The notes: a model not told the origin generated them from the sequence alone. DNA of 64,000 nt from Hyphomicrobiales bacterium (GCA_900472485.1 UCII01000019.1:61319-125318), one strand, 5' to 3'; counted from the stretch's first letter, positions 1-8,948 are shown. Program-made: numbers and translations.

Positions 1-12
1 TTGTCATGGTAA

Positions 13-50
13 GCTCCTAAAAGAGGTCACTTATGACTACTTTTAGGAGC
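13..50. repeat. Long inverted repeat / hairpin
   Basis: Arms GCTCCTAAAAG (13-23) and CTTTTAGGAGC (40-50) are perfect complements. The inner segments GTCA (26-29) and TGAC (34-37) also pair around a CTTA loop, so the stem is about 17 bp with one A-A mismatch and one G-T pair. It lies beyond the 3' end of the leftward glycosidase operon. It has no T-tract on either side, so a classical intrinsic terminator is not clear; an operator for a gene to the left is the alternative. Confidence 0.6.
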
Positions 51-134
51 GTATTTGTATAAAATCAAGGCGAGGAACATGGGTTGCCGTGACGTTCACA
101 TCGCTGCCACCGACGGAGCAAAGAAGCCCGCCAT

Positions 135-1331
135 TCATTCCCTCGCCTTCTTGACCGCTATCTCCATTTCCTTGAACGGACGGCGAAAGGTGGGCACGCG
201 CTCGGTAACAGAAGGAAACGCGCCGAACGGCTTGTGTGGCTCGGCCTGATACCAGAAGGCGACCGAGGAAATATCGTCGGAACGGCGGTTGGCGTGGCCA
301 TGCTCGATCGTCACGCGGATGCTCTTCTGGAAGATCGCCGGATCTTCGATATGCCAGCGATAGAGCGTGACGGGCTCGGTCCAGTTCGGACCACCGGCGG
401 CGATAATGCCATGATAGGGCGCGCTATATTCCTGTGTCGGGCACCACGCCGTGTTGAAATAATCCTCCGTGCCGGTGCCGTGCAGCGTTGGCGGCCAGGC
501 GTCATTGGCACCAGGCGCAGATTCCGGCCGAGGTTCGATCAGCGCTGCCTTCGGCCCGATGCGCGGATCGGGCTTGCGCACGGTATCAGGCACGGAAAGC
601 CCCTGCTCGCCGTCGATGAAGATCATGTCGTCGCCTTCGCCGTACCAGTCCCACACGTCAGAGCGACGGCGCGAATAGACGCTATAGAGAACGCCGACAT
701 AATGACCGCGGCCTTCTGCCTCCAGGATCGTATAATTCTCTTTGCCGTCGACATTCTCGCCGCCGAAGAGATATTCCTCGTTGGTGAGACCCGTATCGCT
801 CATGCCCTGGGGCTGCGACTGGCGATACTGCGCGTGGAAACGTCCCATGTCCTCTTCAAGCGTCTGATGAAGCTCGAGATCGACATAGTAGTAGAACAGC
901 AGGTCGTGTTCGGCTTCGTTCGTCACCGTCAGCGTCATGTGCGAGCCGAAGGGCATGGGAAAGTAGCAGTTGAACGCCTTGCCGTCCTCCGGGCTCGCCT
1001 GCATTGGCAGGCTGGCGTAGTTTGCCGTGCGGCCATGGCCCATGCCGAAGAAATCGCCAATCGGCGCTTCGACGCTCGGCTCCATCTCGCCTTCCCAGTA
1101 GGCGCGCAACACAATCTTGCGCAGGAAATTCTCGCTCTCGCAGGCAAGCGTTGCCCAGATATGGGTGATAATGCCGGCGCCCGAGTGCTCGGCGATCACC
1201 TCCGTCTTTCCCGGCTCGATATGGAAGCGATCGTCGTTGCCACCGGTGCGATCATAGCTCGAAAAGCGGCGCGTTCTTGCTTCGCGCAGCTTCGCAAGCC
1301 CGCGCAGGGGTGAAAGGCCGAGATTGCTCAT
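135..1331 (-). CDS. DUF2961 / GH172 family glycoside hydrolase
   Basis: A 398-residue protein of the DUF2961 family, now classed as glycoside hydrolase family 172, whose characterised members act on difructose anhydride or arabinofuranoside substrates. The family core is recognisable from the N-terminal FSSYDRTGGNDD segment (about residues 24-35) through the HGTGTEDYFNTAWCPT segment (about 285-300). No signal peptide is visible, so it probably acts in the cytoplasm on an imported glycoside. AGGAG precedes the ATG at a good distance. It is the last gene in the window of a leftward operon with the upstream ABC importer, so its substrate is probably the imported sugar. The exact substrate cannot be read from the sequence. 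Confidence 0.85.
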   Translation of the reverse strand: MSNLGLSPLRGLAKLREARTRRFSSYDRTGGNDDRFHIEPGKTEVIAEHSGAGIITHIWATLACESENFLRKIVLRAYWEGEMEPSVEAPIGDFFGMGHGRTANYASLPMQASPEDGKAFNCYFPMPFGSHMTLTVTNEAEHDLLFYYYVDLELHQTLEEDMGRFHAQYRQSQPQGMSDTGLTNEEYLFGGENVDGKENYTILEAEGRGHYVGVLYSVYSRRRSDVWDWYGEGDDMIFIDGEQGLSVPDTVRKPDPRIGPKAALIEPRPESAPGANDAWPPTLHGTGTEDYFNTAWCPTQEYSAPYHGIIAAGGPNWTEPVTLYRWHIEDPAIFQKSIRVTIEHGHANRRSDDISSVAFWYQAEPHKPFGAFPSVTERVPTFRRPFKEMEIAVKKARE

Positions 1332-1359
1332 GAAAGTCTCCTGTCTTGAATGAAGGCGG

Positions 1360-2208
1360 CTATTTCAGGCCGCTGGTCTTCAGCGAATCCATGATCTGCC
1401 GCTGGAAAATCACGAAGAGGATGAGCGTCGGGATGGCGACGATGGTGGAGGCAGCCATCATGTAGTTCCAGGATGCCGAATACTGGCTTTTGAAGTTGGC
1501 GATGCCGACCTGCACCATCCAGAGGTTCGGATTGGAAGTGATGGTGAGCGGCCAGAGGAAGGAGTTCCAGTTGGCAAGGAAGAATAGAATGGCGAGCGCG
1601 GACATGATCGGCCGGCTCAAGGGCAAGATGACGCTCCAATAGATGCGCCAGTATCCTGCACCGTCGATCACCGCTGCCTCCTCGATCTCGCGCGGCAATG
1701 AAAGATAATATTGCCGCAACAGGAAGATGCCGAAGGCATTGAAGATCGCGGGAATGATGAGCCCCGCATAGGAATTGATCATGCCCATCGCCTTGACGAT
1801 GATGAAGAGCGGCACGATCACGACCGGCAGCGAAACGAGAAAGGTCGAGAAGATCGCCAGAAAGATGATCTCACGCCCGGGAAAGCGCAGGCGCGCGAGC
1901 GCATAGCCCGCCATGGTGTGGAAGAAGAGCGCGACGATCGTCACCGTCGCTGACACGAAGAAGCTGTTCAGCATGTAGCGGATGAAGGGTACGCCGGTCA
2001 GAACGTATATGAAATTGTCGAGCGTCGGCGCTTCCGGTATCAGCGATGAGGAGAAGGATTCGGCCGCTGGTTTGAAGGCGATCGAGACCATCCAGAGCAG
2101 CGGAAACAGCGTCATCAGCGCCAGGATGGCAGCGATCAGCATCCACAGGCAGCGCACCAGCGTGACCTGCGATCGCGAGAAATAGGCGTTGGAAGCATCA
2201 TTCCGCAT
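1360..2208 (-). CDS. Carbohydrate ABC transporter permease (MalG-type)
   Basis: Inner-membrane permease of a CUT1-type sugar importer, about 282 residues. The EAA loop that docks the ATPase is visible as EIEEAAVIDGAGYWRIYW, and about six hydrophobic segments are present. I chose the ATG at 2208 (MRND) rather than an upstream codon because it overlaps the 3' end of the partner permease gene by only 11 bases, as expected for translational coupling. It works with the MalF-type permease and the binding protein upstream. No ATPase gene is present in the visible operon. Confidence 0.88.
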   Translation of the reverse strand: MRNDASNAYFSRSQVTLVRCLWMLIAAILALMTLFPLLWMVSIAFKPAAESFSSSLIPEAPTLDNFIYVLTGVPFIRYMLNSFFVSATVTIVALFFHTMAGYALARLRFPGREIIFLAIFSTFLVSLPVVIVPLFIIVKAMGMINSYAGLIIPAIFNAFGIFLLRQYYLSLPREIEEAAVIDGAGYWRIYWSVILPLSRPIMSALAILFFLANWNSFLWPLTITSNPNLWMVQVGIANFKSQYSASWNYMMAASTIVAIPTLILFVIFQRQIMDSLKTSGLK

Positions 2209-3199
2209 GATCGAAGCGTCCTCCGCGCGTGACGGCAAAGAAAACCGCGGTGACGGCCATGAGCGCGACGACCAGGATCGACGACATTGCGGCCGCATAG
2301 CCGAAGGCACCGAAGGAAAAGGCCTGCTGGTAGATGTAGACGATCAGCACCGCCGTCGAATTGGCCGGACCGCCCTTGGTCATGACATAGATGATGTCGA
2401 AGGCCTGGGCGCCGGCAACGGCAGCAACCATCGAGACCATGACAACGAAGAAGCTGGTGGGTTTCAGCAGCGGCAGCGTGATGTAGCGGAAGCGCTTGAC
2501 AGGGCCGGCACCATCGATCATCGCCGCCTCATAATACTCCTTCGGTATGTCCTGCAGGCCACCCAGGAAGATCAGCATATAGAAGCCCATCAGGAACCAG
2601 ACACTGACAAGCACGACGGTGATCAAAGCGAAATTCGGATCGCCGAGAAATGAAATAGCGGGAAGACCGAGGTTCGCCATGGTCTGACCAACGACGCCGA
2701 TCTTGTCGATCACCATGAATTGCCAGACAAGCGCGACGACGACGAGGCTCACCATATTCGGTGCAAAGAACATCGAACGGACGACCGCATTGAAGCGATT
2801 GGTCTGCTGCACGAGAAGCGCCAGCCCCAGGCCCGTGACATAGAGCGACGGCACGAGCATGACGGCATAAAGCGCCGTTACTCTCGCCCCCTTCCAGAAC
2901 AGGGGATCATGCCACATGCGGATATAATTCTTGGCGCCGACGAAATTGTAGCCGCCGAAGCCGTTGACTTCATAGACGCTCAGCACGAGCGACAGAAGCA
3001 TCGGTACACCGAGAAACAGAAAGAGGCCGAGCGCATCGGGCAATACGAAGAGATAGCCCGCGATCCATTCGCGATGCCGGGCGGAAAGGCCTTTGCGTCT
3101 GCCATTTGCATGGCTTGTCGTCGCATCTGCAATTGTCGTCATGATCTCGTCCCGGAAAGAGAGACGGCCGCTTGGGCTGATTGCCGCAGCGGCCGACAT
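2198..3199 (-). CDS. Carbohydrate ABC transporter permease (MalF-type)
   Basis: Inner-membrane permease partner of a CUT1 sugar importer, up to 333 residues. The EAA loop reads YYEAAMIDGAGPVKRFRYITLP, split here by the family consensus E-A-A-x-x-D-G-A. Six hydrophobic segments follow a basic N-terminus. The start at 3199 begins seven bases after the binding-protein gene ends. An alternative ATG at 3142 (MTTIADA) would remove 19 residues and is equally possible, because neither start has a strong ribosome-binding site. Its 3' end overlaps the MalG-type gene. Confidence 0.87.
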   Translation of the reverse strand: MSAAAAISPSGRLSFRDEIMTTIADATTSHANGRRKGLSARHREWIAGYLFVLPDALGLFLFLGVPMLLSLVLSVYEVNGFGGYNFVGAKNYIRMWHDPLFWKGARVTALYAVMLVPSLYVTGLGLALLVQQTNRFNAVVRSMFFAPNMVSLVVVALVWQFMVIDKIGVVGQTMANLGLPAISFLGDPNFALITVVLVSVWFLMGFYMLIFLGGLQDIPKEYYEAAMIDGAGPVKRFRYITLPLLKPTSFFVVMVSMVAAVAGAQAFDIIYVMTKGGPANSTAVLIVYIYQQAFSFGAFGYAAAMSSILVVALMAVTAVFFAVTRGGRFDHAE

Positions 3200-3205
3200 T
3201 TCTTT

Positions 3206-4558
3206 TTAAAGGATCGGCGCGCCGCTATAGGAACCAAGGAACGCGTCGAGCTGCTGCGAGGCCGAGGTTGCCGTCGCCTGGGGATCGGCGCCGCCAAGCT
3301 GCGTCTGCTGGATCGCATCGGAGATGATCTTGTAGACCTCCGGCGGCACGCGCGGTTCGGCCCGGGCGCCTGGATAGACATCGGAGGCGAATTTGCCGAT
3401 CATGCCGGTCTTGAAGGCATCGCCACCCGCGGCAAGCGCGCTTTCGCGCGGTGGCATGTCCGACTTGCCCTTGGTGCACCAGTCGGCGACGCGCTGTACG
3501 GAACCTTTGTCCTTGGAAGCCAGCGCCCAGGCGCAGAATTGCGCCGCCGCATCTGGATTCTTGCTCTTGGCATTGGCGACGAAAGCCCAGCCGCCGCCGA
3601 CGGTCACGTATTTGCCGTTTGGCGGTGTCGGCAGGCGGAAGACGCCATATTTGAAATCCTTCGCATTACTCTGCAATTGCGAGATGCCCCAGATGCCGAC
3701 ATTCTGGATGGCACAGTAACCCGATGCGAGGTTCGCGACCGTGTCGTTCGCGCCGCTGCCCATGACCTGGCGGGGTGCCGCTCCCGAATTGACGGCATCC
3801 TGCCAGAACTTCAGAGCCTGCACCGTAGCGGGAGAATCGAACGCGCTCTTGCCGTCCTTGCCCTGAAATTCGCCGCCGCCCTGCCAGAGGAAAGGATACC
3901 AGGTAAAGTTCTGGTAATAGCCTGGCTGGGTCTCGAACAACACGCCGAAGCGTTTCGGCGTCGTCAGCTTCTTGGCAAGCTCAAGCAGATCGTCCCAGGT
4001 CTTCGGAACGTCGTTCTCGTTCAGCTTCGCCTCTTCGAAAGCCTTGACCGAGTAGTACATTGCCATCGGCTCGACTTCCATCGGAATGCCGTAGATCTTG
4101 CCATCGACCATGCGGTTGGCGATCACACTCTCCGGAAAATCCTCCTTGGCATCGATATGGGGTGTCAGGTCCTGCAGGACGCCACCATTGTAATAGCGCA
4201 GGAAATCGCCCGGCGAGATCAGGAAGATGTCCGGCCCCTCGCCGGAGGCAAATGCGGTCGCAAGCTTCGGCCCGTTGATATATTCCGCGTTCGGTACATA
4301 TTCGAGTTCGACCTTTTGCGGATGACTGTCGTTCCAGGCCGCGACCGCTTTTTCGAACCAGTCGACCTGGCTCTGGACCGGGCCGTCTGGCGCGTAGAAC
4401 TGCCAAAACTTCAACGGCGCGCTTTGCGCACGGACGGCCATACGCGATATATAGGGAAAACCGCTCAACCCGGCAGCCGCGCCGGCGGCGAGGATCGCGC
4501 CGCCCTTGAGCACGCTGCGACGGGTTGCGGGGGTGATGAACTTATCCTTACCAGTCAT
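3206..4558 (-). CDS. Extracellular sugar-binding protein (family 1), Tat-type signal
   Basis: A 450-residue periplasmic solute-binding protein that delivers sugar to the two permeases encoded downstream. The N-terminus carries a twin-arginine style signal (TRRSVLKGG, residues 12-20), a hydrophobic stretch and an AQSAP cleavage region near residue 45. The body has the usual family 1 layout, beginning LKFWQFYAPDG and containing the ASGEGPDIFLISPGDF segment. GGGAGG precedes the ATG. It follows the LacI gene by 59 bases on the same strand, so it probably belongs to the LacI-regulated operon or has its own promoter in that gap. Confidence 0.9.
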   Translation of the reverse strand: MTGKDKFITPATRRSVLKGGAILAAGAAAGLSGFPYISRMAVRAQSAPLKFWQFYAPDGPVQSQVDWFEKAVAAWNDSHPQKVELEYVPNAEYINGPKLATAFASGEGPDIFLISPGDFLRYYNGGVLQDLTPHIDAKEDFPESVIANRMVDGKIYGIPMEVEPMAMYYSVKAFEEAKLNENDVPKTWDDLLELAKKLTTPKRFGVLFETQPGYYQNFTWYPFLWQGGGEFQGKDGKSAFDSPATVQALKFWQDAVNSGAAPRQVMGSGANDTVANLASGYCAIQNVGIWGISQLQSNAKDFKYGVFRLPTPPNGKYVTVGGGWAFVANAKSKNPDAAAQFCAWALASKDKGSVQRVADWCTKGKSDMPPRESALAAGGDAFKTGMIGKFASDVYPGARAEPRVPPEVYKIISDAIQQTQLGGADPQATATSASQQLDAFLGSYSGAPIL

Positions 4559-4617
4559 GACTTCCTCCCATTTTGCGTTACCGTCACCACTCTCCTCCCG
4601 GGTGACGGAGCTTCAAT

Positions 4618-5622
4618 TCATGCGGTATCGAAGGCGTGTAGATTGCAGGGGATCACGTCCGAACGCGCAGGTCCGGCATAAGCTCCCGAAAGCCTCTCCA
4701 GCAGCATCTCGGTTGCGCGATGGGCCAGCAGCGACGGCGTGTTGCCGACCCTTGTAATCCGCGGCCTGATATATTCGAGCTGCGGCTGATCGCCGAAGAC
4801 GGCAATGCCGATATCCCTCGGAACATTGATGCCGCGGTCGAAGAAGGCAGCGAGCGCTCCGGCCGCCATCAGGTAGTTTCCAAAGAAGATCACCGAGGGC
4901 AGGTTGTCGCCATAGTTCGCCAGAAGCCAATCGACCGCCTCTTCCCCTGACGGACCAAGATAGCTTCCTTCCCGCCGCAGCTCGGCAATTGGCTCGACGC
5001 CGTTGTCACGCAGGCCCTGCTCGAATCCGGAAGCGCGCGCCATGGCTTCGGCGAAGAAGGAAGGGCCGGTCAGATGTGCGATCCGGCGATGGCCCTTCTG
5101 GGCCAGATAGGTTCCCATCTGATGGCCGCCGCCAAAATCGTCGATCTTGACGCTGTCGACCGCCTTGTTCGGCAGGTCGCCGATAAACACTGTGGGAAGA
5201 TCGATTTCGAGCAGCGCGTCATGCATGCCGTGGAGCGCGAAATCGCCGACGATGAGGCCATCGATACGCCGGCTGCGGATCTGGCGGAGGTAGTGCTTGC
5301 CATGCTCCTGTGAATGACCGCCGGGAACATCGGTATTGAAGATCAGGAGATCGATCCCCATCGCCTCGAGATCGGACTGCGCCGCCTGCACCATTTCCGG
5401 ATAGAAGGGGTTTCGGATATCCGGGATCAGCATGGCAACGAGATTGGTACGGCCGGTCCTGAGGCTTTGAGCGAGCGGGTTCGGCACATAACCAAGCTCC
5501 GCGATCGCTTCCTGAACGCGCTTGCGCAAGTCCGCCGAGACACGGTCGGCATGATTGAGCACGTGCGACACAGTGGTCGGCGACACTCCGGCACGCTTGG
5601 CAACTTTGGCGATTGTGGTCAT
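4618..5622 (-). CDS. LacI-family transcriptional regulator
   Basis: A 334-residue sugar-responsive repressor. The N-terminal helix-turn-helix and hinge are clear (TIAKVAKRAGVSPTTVSHVLN, then LGYVPNPLAQSLRTGRT), followed by a periplasmic-binding-protein-like effector domain (about 60-330). It is the first gene of the leftward sugar operon. Two LacI-type operators lie only 18 bases upstream of its ATG, so it almost certainly represses itself and the importer genes. The ribosome-binding site is weak. Confidence 0.92.
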   Translation of the reverse strand: MTTIAKVAKRAGVSPTTVSHVLNHADRVSADLRKRVQEAIAELGYVPNPLAQSLRTGRTNLVAMLIPDIRNPFYPEMVQAAQSDLEAMGIDLLIFNTDVPGGHSQEHGKHYLRQIRSRRIDGLIVGDFALHGMHDALLEIDLPTVFIGDLPNKAVDSVKIDDFGGGHQMGTYLAQKGHRRIAHLTGPSFFAEAMARASGFEQGLRDNGVEPIAELRREGSYLGPSGEEAVDWLLANYGDNLPSVIFFGNYLMAAGALAAFFDRGINVPRDIGIAVFGDQPQLEYIRPRITRVGNTPSLLAHRATEMLLERLSGAYAGPARSDVIPCNLHAFDTA

Positions 5623-5639
5623 TTGCGCAGGCTACGGCA

Positions 5640-5681
5640 TTGTAAATCGATTTGCAAATGCTTTTGCAAATCGATTTACAA
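5640..5681. promoter_or_regulatory. Tandem LacI operators inside a 42-bp palindrome
   Basis: The 19-base arms at 5640-5658 and 5663-5681 are perfect inverted repeats around the 4-base centre TGCT. Each arm is itself an 18-bp near-palindrome, TTGTAAATCGATTTGCAA and its complement, with the central CG typical of LacI-family operators. The element ends 18 bases before the LacI gene and about 145 bases before the rightward unknown operon, so it could control both directions. Confidence 0.85.
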
Positions 5682-5825
5682 CATATGTTTCCGACAGTGT
5701 CAGCACATAATTCCTGTGTTCAGGCACCACCCACCCTTGCCGTATCGGCCCTCTGAACCAAATAGAGATTGCCGCTCGTCCTTCGGATGTAGGCGGCGAA
5801 AGTCACCACCCGATCGCACCAGGCA

Positions 5826-6416
5826 ATGAACCAGTCTGCCATCAGCAAAGCGAACAAGGCGCTCTATACACGGATCATCGCCGGTATCGGCGGGCTTCTG
5901 GCGGGCGCACTGTCTCTCGGGCTGTCGATCTACGAAACCCGCACGGGAACAGAGGTGGCGCAGGTGCCACCCGGCAAACCCGTCGACGCGGGTCAATGGA
6001 TGGTTATTCTCAATTCCGGCAGCGTCGCGACCGAAACGCCGGATGGCCGACGCCTTCCCGATGGCAAGAAAGCGCTGACACTCGATCTGACCCTTGAGAA
6101 CATGACAGCGGAAAGCTCGAACTTGTATCGGGATACGCTGAAGCTCGAAAATCTTGCGAATCCACCGGCTCCGCAATTCTATCTTGTCCGGGACAATGAT
6201 TTGCTTTGGGACCTCCAGCCGATGATGCCGGAAAAGGTCAAGGTCGTCTGGCAATTGCCTGCGACACAAACGCTCCCGAAAGTCCTGAACGTCGCGATCG
6301 TCGGAACCACTTATAAGCCGAAGGACAATCTCTACGCGGCACCGGGCTGGTTCAACCCGAACGACGTGGCGCGCGTCGGCTTGCCGCTTTCGGTGGGACA
6401 AGGAGCAAATCCTTGA
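5826..6416 (+). CDS. Membrane-anchored protein of unknown function (first of three)
   Basis: A 196-residue protein I cannot assign to a named family. Residues 16-35 form one hydrophobic segment near the N-terminus, after a short basic stretch, so the protein is probably anchored in the inner membrane with a periplasmic domain. The remainder alternates short hydrophobic and polar stretches (KALTLDLTLENMTAESSNLYRD), which suggests a beta-sandwich like DUF4352-type domains; this is inference. Its stop codon overlaps the start of the next gene (TTGA), so the two are probably co-translated. Confidence 0.72.
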   Translation: MNQSAISKANKALYTRIIAGIGGLLAGALSLGLSIYETRTGTEVAQVPPGKPVDAGQWMVILNSGSVATETPDGRRLPDGKKALTLDLTLENMTAESSNLYRDTLKLENLANPPAPQFYLVRDNDLLWDLQPMMPEKVKVVWQLPATQTLPKVLNVAIVGTTYKPKDNLYAAPGWFNPNDVARVGLPLSVGQGANP

Positions 6417-6976
6417 TACGCCTTTTGCTTTCCGTGTTGCTCGTCGGCGTGACCGCCCTACTCTTGGCTTTCCTGCAATCAACGACACCGAGCTATGCCA
6501 TCCTGACCGGCCCCATAGAAACATCGGGACTGCAGAAGGACACCGTGTCGAGCAAGACGTTCAGCGTCAAGGTCGCCAAGCTTCTGCGCGCGAAGACGAT
6601 CGCGTTTACATCTTATGGCAAGCCAGTCGAGCGGCAGACCGAAGGGGTCTGGCTGATCGTCAGTGTCGAACTGCAGTCGAAATATGATACCATGACCATC
6701 CAGGCCGCAGCGATTGAAGGAGCTTCCGGCCGCTCCTACCGGCAGACTCATCGTGCCGATGGTGCCCCTCGCCTTTTGCCATCCAAGGATTTGCAGCCGG
6801 GCCTGCCGACGATGGGCATCTTCATCTTCGAGCTGCCGGAAGATGAAACAAGCAATATGGCGCTGGTGCTTTCCAGGCAGCCGTCCCCTCAGCTGGATTC
6901 GGAAATTCGCGTCAAGCTCGACGGCGAAACCGTCGAAAAGCGCGACCGCGTGGAGATCGGCAATAATGGCGTCTAG
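6413..6976 (+). CDS. Membrane-anchored beta-rich protein of unknown function (second of three)
   Basis: A 187-residue protein with a clear N-terminal hydrophobic segment (RLLLSVLLVGVTALLLAFL) followed by a predicted beta-rich domain. The segment EGVWLIVSVELQSKYDTM resembles the strand pattern of DUF4352-type domains, but I do not claim membership. The start is a TTG whose last two bases overlap the preceding stop. AAGGAG lies eight bases upstream, which supports this start. It overlaps the next gene by 11 bases. Confidence 0.7.
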   Translation: MIRLLLSVLLVGVTALLLAFLQSTTPSYAILTGPIETSGLQKDTVSSKTFSVKVAKLLRAKTIAFTSYGKPVERQTEGVWLIVSVELQSKYDTMTIQAAAIEGASGRSYRQTHRADGAPRLLPSKDLQPGLPTMGIFIFELPEDETSNMALVLSRQPSPQLDSEIRVKLDGETVEKRDRVEIGNNGV

Positions 6977-7538
6977 ACGGGAGAGACGGCTGTGGTTGGC
7001 ATCCCTGCTAAGCCTGCCCTTCTTGCTGGCGGGCAATTACACCATTAACGCCTGGCGCAATGCCGAGGATTACATCAAGCGAAACGAGCTGCGCATAAGC
7101 GGCAATGTCAGCGGACAGACCTATGCCAAGGCCTCCTGGACGCTCAATCAGGCAAGGGTGATCGGCGATGGGCGTGACGGGAAAATTACCTTCCCCGGCC
7201 AGATGCGCCTGGTGATCGTAAGGCTGGCTGCGAAAGCCGAAGACGATATCGGGCAGTCCTGGGCTCAATGCAGCCTGACCCTGACCGATCCGACGGGGCG
7301 CCGCTGGCAACCGCTCAATTTCATTCTTTCCAAGGATCTCAGCCGCGACCTCGATCCACAGGCGACCCCGATCGAGGGTTGCGATACCGTATCCCGCCAG
7401 CCGCCTGCCAAAAGTGCAAACACGCTCATGGAGGAAAAATTCGTCGTGCCGGCCGACGCAATCCCCTCTTTATCGGCGCGGCTGAGCTTCGCTTCGACGA
7501 GACCGGACGCTATATCCTTCCCGTTGCGACTGAATTAA
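6966..7538 (+). CDS. Membrane-anchored protein of unknown function (third of three)
   Basis: A 190-residue protein with a basic N-terminus (MASRRERRLW), one hydrophobic anchor (about residues 10-24) and a probable periplasmic domain containing two cysteines (about residues 99 and 139) that could form a disulfide. The ATG at 6966 was chosen because it overlaps the preceding gene by 11 bases. Like its two neighbours it has a single N-terminal anchor and an alternating strand pattern, so the three may be distant paralogues or parts of one envelope complex. No function can be assigned. Confidence 0.7.
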   Translation: MASRRERRLWLASLLSLPFLLAGNYTINAWRNAEDYIKRNELRISGNVSGQTYAKASWTLNQARVIGDGRDGKITFPGQMRLVIVRLAAKAEDDIGQSWAQCSLTLTDPTGRRWQPLNFILSKDLSRDLDPQATPIEGCDTVSRQPPAKSANTLMEEKFVVPADAIPSLSARLSFASTRPDAISFPLRLN

Positions 7539-7572
7539 GCAGGGGCCATGAAAAGCCGAACCGCTCCCGGCC

Positions 7573-8856
7573 TCAGCTTCCGCCGCGGCGCCATTCCCGC
7601 CCCTGCGCGAAGCCGATTTCCAGAGCCGCGGCCAGCAGGCAAATCTTGATCGGCATGATGAGAACGCCGTCGCCCGGCGCACTGGGACTACCGAAGACGA
7701 GCGAAATGGCCTGCGCAATCATCTGCCACAAGGGCAGATCGTGCGGACCGATGAGCCTTGAGATGCCATACCAGGCCCAGGCCGAGCCCCAATCCAGCAG
7801 CCGGTACAGCAGAATGACCGATAGCATCAGCCCGAGACCGGAACCAAGGGTCAGGCCAACGCCCTCGGCCAATGCGCGATAGCGTTTTGCCGTGCCCGCG
7901 ATGAAATGCGAAATGAAATCACGGATCGCTTTTGGCAGCGACTGCCAGCGCGAAACCGCGCGCGCCAACCGGCCTTCCGTCAGCGGGCGCTCGCCATTGA
8001 TGTCGTAGCCATAGACCAAGGCAGCGAGCGTCAGCCAGACGACGGGATAAAGAGCATAAAGGAATAGGCCGCGCATTTGCCTGGAAAAGGAAAACGACGC
8101 GTCCTCCGCCGTCGGCGGAAAGATGGTAGCTGCTGCGGCATCGCCAACCGGATTGAGAAAGCCGAAAAAATGCCCGATCGTTTCGGGAAGCCTAGCGATC
8201 CAGGAACGGATGTCGCCTTCCCAGGTCGAAATGACAAAGAGACCGATGAAGGCCCAGTTCGCCTCACAAACAACGATGATAACGGCCCAGACCGGTGCTT
8301 TCGAACGAGAATGCATGAATTTGGCGAAGCGCCTGACTGCCCAGGCGACGGCAACCGACACGAGGAGCCAGGCACTGCTGCCGAATTTCAGAGGATTGTA
8401 ACTTTCCCCGAACAGCATCAGGTCGAGCGACAGCCTGGAATATTCCCTCACCGTGTCGCCGAGAAAGCCCCAGGCGGCGTAGTAGGCGAAGAATGGCACG
8501 AGCGTCAGCGCGAGTATCGACGTGAAGCCCGGCGTGGCAGAACCCTCGCCGGTATCGGTTTCCGGCCGGGCGGCCGCAATGCGCGAGGCGGCATCAAGCG
8601 ACGGTAGTCCGGGCCGCACGGTCTCGAACAGCGCGACGATGATGACAAGCTTCAGGAGTACGACAAGGGCAAGCGTCGAAAGCCCAGCCAGTGCATTCAG
8701 CCGGCCGATCATGACGGCCAGTTCGTTGAGAAGCGAATTTCCAATCAGCCCGAGCAGCCACAGCGCCATCAGCTGCGGCCAGAAGCGCCACAGCAATTGC
8801 AAGGTGAGCGATGGCAGCCGGAGCGGCGGGCGGGTATCCTGGGAGAGAACCGTCAT
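7573..8856 (-). CDS. Multispanning membrane protein of unknown function
   Basis: About 427 residues with several hydrophobic segments spread along the chain, for example the LWLLGLIGNSLL, LALVVLLKLVIIVALF, WAVIIVVCEANWAFIGLFV and LGLMLSVILLYRLL stretches. I do not recognise the family. The ATG at 8856 (MTVLSQD) was preferred because the upstream codons add a low-quality N-terminus. It converges with the three-gene anchored-protein operon, with 34 bases between the stop codons. A functional link to that operon is possible but unproven. Confidence 0.75.
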   Translation of the reverse strand: MTVLSQDTRPPLRLPSLTLQLLWRFWPQLMALWLLGLIGNSLLNELAVMIGRLNALAGLSTLALVVLLKLVIIVALFETVRPGLPSLDAASRIAAARPETDTGEGSATPGFTSILALTLVPFFAYYAAWGFLGDTVREYSRLSLDLMLFGESYNPLKFGSSAWLLVSVAVAWAVRRFAKFMHSRSKAPVWAVIIVVCEANWAFIGLFVISTWEGDIRSWIARLPETIGHFFGFLNPVGDAAAATIFPPTAEDASFSFSRQMRGLFLYALYPVVWLTLAALVYGYDINGERPLTEGRLARAVSRWQSLPKAIRDFISHFIAGTAKRYRALAEGVGLTLGSGLGLMLSVILLYRLLDWGSAWAWYGISRLIGPHDLPLWQMIAQAISLVFGSPSAPGDGVLIMPIKICLLAAALEIGFAQGREWRRGGS

Positions 8857-8948
8857 GACGCATATAGTAACAATCGAACCGCCAGTCGCCAAGACGCTGC
8901 TACAGGTTGCCAAGCGAGCGGATCGCCTGCGGCTTCAGGCGGAATCGA

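Noticed and set aside
2720..4681. 653-codon open frame on the plus strand opposite the sugar-binding protein
   Set aside because: It is antisense to an obvious permease and binding protein and has no recognisable domain.
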